From Lewinella sp039816955 (GTDB lineage Bacteria; Bacteroidota; Bacteroidia; Chitinophagales; Saprospiraceae), in NCBI GenBank assembly GCA_039816955.1, contig JBCBWU010000060.1:1-35239 (forward strand): DNA of 35,239 nt. Reading direction: 5' to 3'. Below are positions 33,971-35,239 of this stretch, piece after piece; the first letter of the stretch is position 1; every line of letters begins with the position of its first letter. Under the pieces are notes generated by a model. It was not told the origin of the DNA. It was given only the letters and a program-made list of their open reading frames with translations, and did not search any database. The translations under genes and the position numbers were made by a program.

Positions 33971-34460
33971 ACTTACTGAGTTGATCCGCTAATTTTAGCA
34001 GGTCTGGCATCCGGTACAGACCAGCCATTTTTGCTATGCTTCCCGCAGCCCAAATCGCTTCACAACCGATACTCGTTATGAACAATGGTTTGAGGCTTTC
34101 ACCCCGGAGTAAGGGTACTTCCACCGCTTCGGCTGCTCGGAAATGAGTTTTTGCCACTCCAATGACGGGAATTTTTTTATCAACCGCCTCGTAGAGGTAT
34201 ACGCCTAACCCTGGGCGTTCGGGTCCAAGGTAAACGTAGCTGTCTACCACTAAGAAGCTCAGTGACTCTTCAATCTGCGACAATAGTTCCTGCAAAACCG
34301 GGAGTTCACGCTTGTAAAACTGACCCGGCTCATACTCGCCGGCCAAAGGAGTTTGGATGACGTAGGTTTTAGTAGCCTCAGTGTCGGTCCAGTCCTTTAG
34401 CAGAACGGCAGCGGCCTGGGCAAAATCCTCGCGGTAGTGAACGTCGAAACAGGCTATCAT
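33963..34460 (-). CDS. Compact endonuclease V-family protein
   Basis: This 165-residue protein shows endonuclease V motifs: FDVHY (5-9) with Asp6, YEPGQFYKRELP (43-54) with Glu52, VVDSYVYLGPERPGLG (71-86) with Asp73, and VIGVAKTHF (99-107). These acids bind the metal in enzymes that cut DNA or RNA next to inosine. The family is usually about 220 residues; here the N-terminal lead before the first Asp is almost absent, and the usual VDGxGxxHPR loop reads VDSYVYLGPERP. Catalysis is plausible but substrate choice could differ. The downstream lipoprotein gene overlaps its stop by 8 bases, so the two are translated together. Confidence 0.75.
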   Translation of the reverse strand: MIACFDVHYREDFAQAAAVLLKDWTDTEATKTYVIQTPLAGEYEPGQFYKRELPVLQELLSQIEESLSFLVVDSYVYLGPERPGLGVYLYEAVDKKIPVIGVAKTHFRAAEAVEVPLLRGESLKPLFITSIGCEAIWAAGSIAKMAGLYRMPDLLKLADQLSKYE

Positions 34461-34486
34461 ATTGATTAGTAGTTGCGCTTATTTGA

Positions 34487-34684
34487 TCATTTAACGCAAG
34501 TAGGGGCGAATTTGGTTCTATTCATGAGTTACTTCAACAGTTTTATCCCGATACTGAAAAAGAACTTTTGCTTGATCGCAATATCGATTTCAGGTTCCAG
34601 ACTTTCATCTTGAAAATAAAGGAAGATGAACGACTGGTTAAATCACCTACCAGTCGTTCCGGTCTTGCGACGAGCTATTTATAG
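34487..34684 (+). other. Stop-free plus-strand frame, possible gene remnant
   Basis: Between the endonuclease V start and the DUF2147 stop, a 65-codon plus-strand frame runs to TAG at 34682-34684. It has no ATG or GTG, and the first TTG is well inside. The residues ELLQQFYPDTEKELLLDRN and IDFRFQTFILKIKEDERLV look like coding sequence, but the end crosses the hairpin at 34628-34659. It may be the tail of a lost gene or chance. Nothing else is seen in 34461-34703. Confidence 0.2.
34612..34659 (-). terminator. Hairpin terminator of the DUF2147 gene
   Basis: GAACGACTGGT (34628-34638) pairs perfectly with ACCAGTCGTTC (34649-34659), with a 10-base loop. It lies 44 bases after the DUF2147 stop on the minus strand and is followed there by a T-rich stretch (ATCTTCCTTTATTTTC). 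Confidence 0.5.
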
Positions 34685-34703
34685 CAAACGTACGCGTCAA
34701 GGC

Positions 34704-35114
34704 TTAGATGCGATACCAAGTTTGGGTGCGGTAAAGCCCTGTCCAATGCTTGCCTCGTACTTTAAGGTTACCACTCTCAAGCCAAATCTCACAATTGTAT
34801 TCTTTACCATCTTTGGGGTCCAATATCGTTCCACTTGCCCAGGAGTTGCCTTCTTGTTCGAGATCTTCGATAATCACTAAGCCTACTACTGGTTTGTTTT
34901 TGTTACCTCCGGAGCATCGGTCACAGACCGTACTGGGGTCTTCTTGCAATAGCCTGGTAACCTTACCAAATAACTTCCCGCCCTGCTCATAAATTTCAAC
35001 ATAAGAGCTGGCTTCTCCGGTATCGTCGTCTATGGTTTTCCAACTGCCAATTGGTGATTGAGCAAATACCGGTAAGGAGATAACCATGAGGATTATCGGA
35101 AATAGAAATTTCAT
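34704..35114 (-). CDS. Secreted DUF2147 protein
   Basis: This 136-residue protein has a signal peptide (1-19, LPVFAQ). It shows the DUF2147 pattern: PIGSWKTIDDDTGEASSYVE (21-40), GKLFGKV, CDRCSGGNKNKPVVGLVI (65-82), the ASGTILDPKDGKEY block (93-106) and LKVRGKHWTGLYRTQTWYR at the end. The domain is a small beta-barrel resembling lipocalins; function is not established. Cys65 and Cys68 could bind a metal or form a disulfide. It stands alone with its own -7 box and terminator. Confidence 0.88.
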   Translation of the reverse strand: MKFLFPIILMVISLPVFAQSPIGSWKTIDDDTGEASSYVEIYEQGGKLFGKVTRLLQEDPSTVCDRCSGGNKNKPVVGLVIIEDLEQEGNSWASGTILDPKDGKEYNCEIWLESGNLKVRGKHWTGLYRTQTWYRI

Positions 35115-35147
35115 GCTTTAATGCTTTTAGATTGTTAACTACTGAGG

Positions 35148-35155
35148 CAAATGTA
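35148..35155 (-). promoter_or_regulatory. -7 box of the DUF2147 gene
   Basis: TACATTTG on the minus strand matches TAnnTTTG, 33 bases before the start codon at 35114. A 16-base inverted repeat CTTGAACTAATTCAAG lies 21 bases upstream of it (35177-35192), near the -33 region, and might be an operator. The rest of the window to 35239 shows no gene. Confidence 0.4.
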
Positions 35156-35239
35156 GCGGCAGCATGAATGGAGTGTCTTGAACTAATTCAAGAAAGTCAG
35201 AGAGGAGCTTTTGAGTGCTTTAAAGGAGGATCTATTCTT

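Overview
The window reads as a chromosomal segment of a Bacteroidota bacterium, most likely of the Saprospiraceae/Lewinella type. The signs are two C-terminal type IX secretion sorting domains (an open gene at the left edge and the leucine-rich-repeat protein at 31933-33195), a TSP3-repeat OmpA protein, a DUF4369-type TlpA lipoprotein, a YidC of the Bacteroidota kind, and several upstream boxes matching the Bacteroidota -7 consensus TAnnTTTG. Genes are densely packed on both strands. I saw no tRNA, rRNA, CRISPR array, transposase or phage gene.

Left part (1-5700): the 3' end of a T9SS cargo gene and its terminator; a secreted papain-fold protein that has lost its catalytic Cys and Asn, followed closely by a YfcE-type phosphoesterase; a DksA/TraR zinc-finger protein; a 47-residue single-pass membrane protein and a PIF1-like helicase on the minus strand; a class I aminotransferase overlapping a DUF3293 gene tail to tail.

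Middle left (5749-15663): a plus-strand run yidC, UbiA prenyltransferase, maf, a membrane protein, and an OmpA/TSP3 lattice protein ending in a strong terminator. It is followed by a 1151-residue cytoplasmic protein with a GH94-like WND motif. The 500 bases after it (15664-16183) hold no intact gene but do hold coding-looking remnants.

Middle (16184-25881, all minus strand): a TlpA-like thioredoxin lipoprotein, a gamma-glutamylcyclotransferase-fold protein, a two-gene unit pairing a 150-residue protein of unknown function with a mono-haem (CVGCH) lipoprotein, and a 1636-residue TamB-like protein.

Right (25976-35239): a tight minus-strand operon folP / unknown three-helix membrane protein / YheT-like hydrolase, diverging from a plus-strand cluster (DUF4230 protein, voltage-gated-type cation channel, DEDDh exonuclease, LRR-T9SS protein). 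A translationally coupled pair (compact endonuclease V and an acetolactate-decarboxylase-like lipoprotein) and a DUF2147 protein follow on the minus strand.

Most genes are housekeeping or envelope functions. The least explained items are the inactivated papain-fold protein, the 1151-residue GH94-like protein, the mono-haem lipoprotein with its 150-residue partner, and the unknown membrane protein between folP and yheT. All family assignments come from reading motifs by eye; no database search was run.
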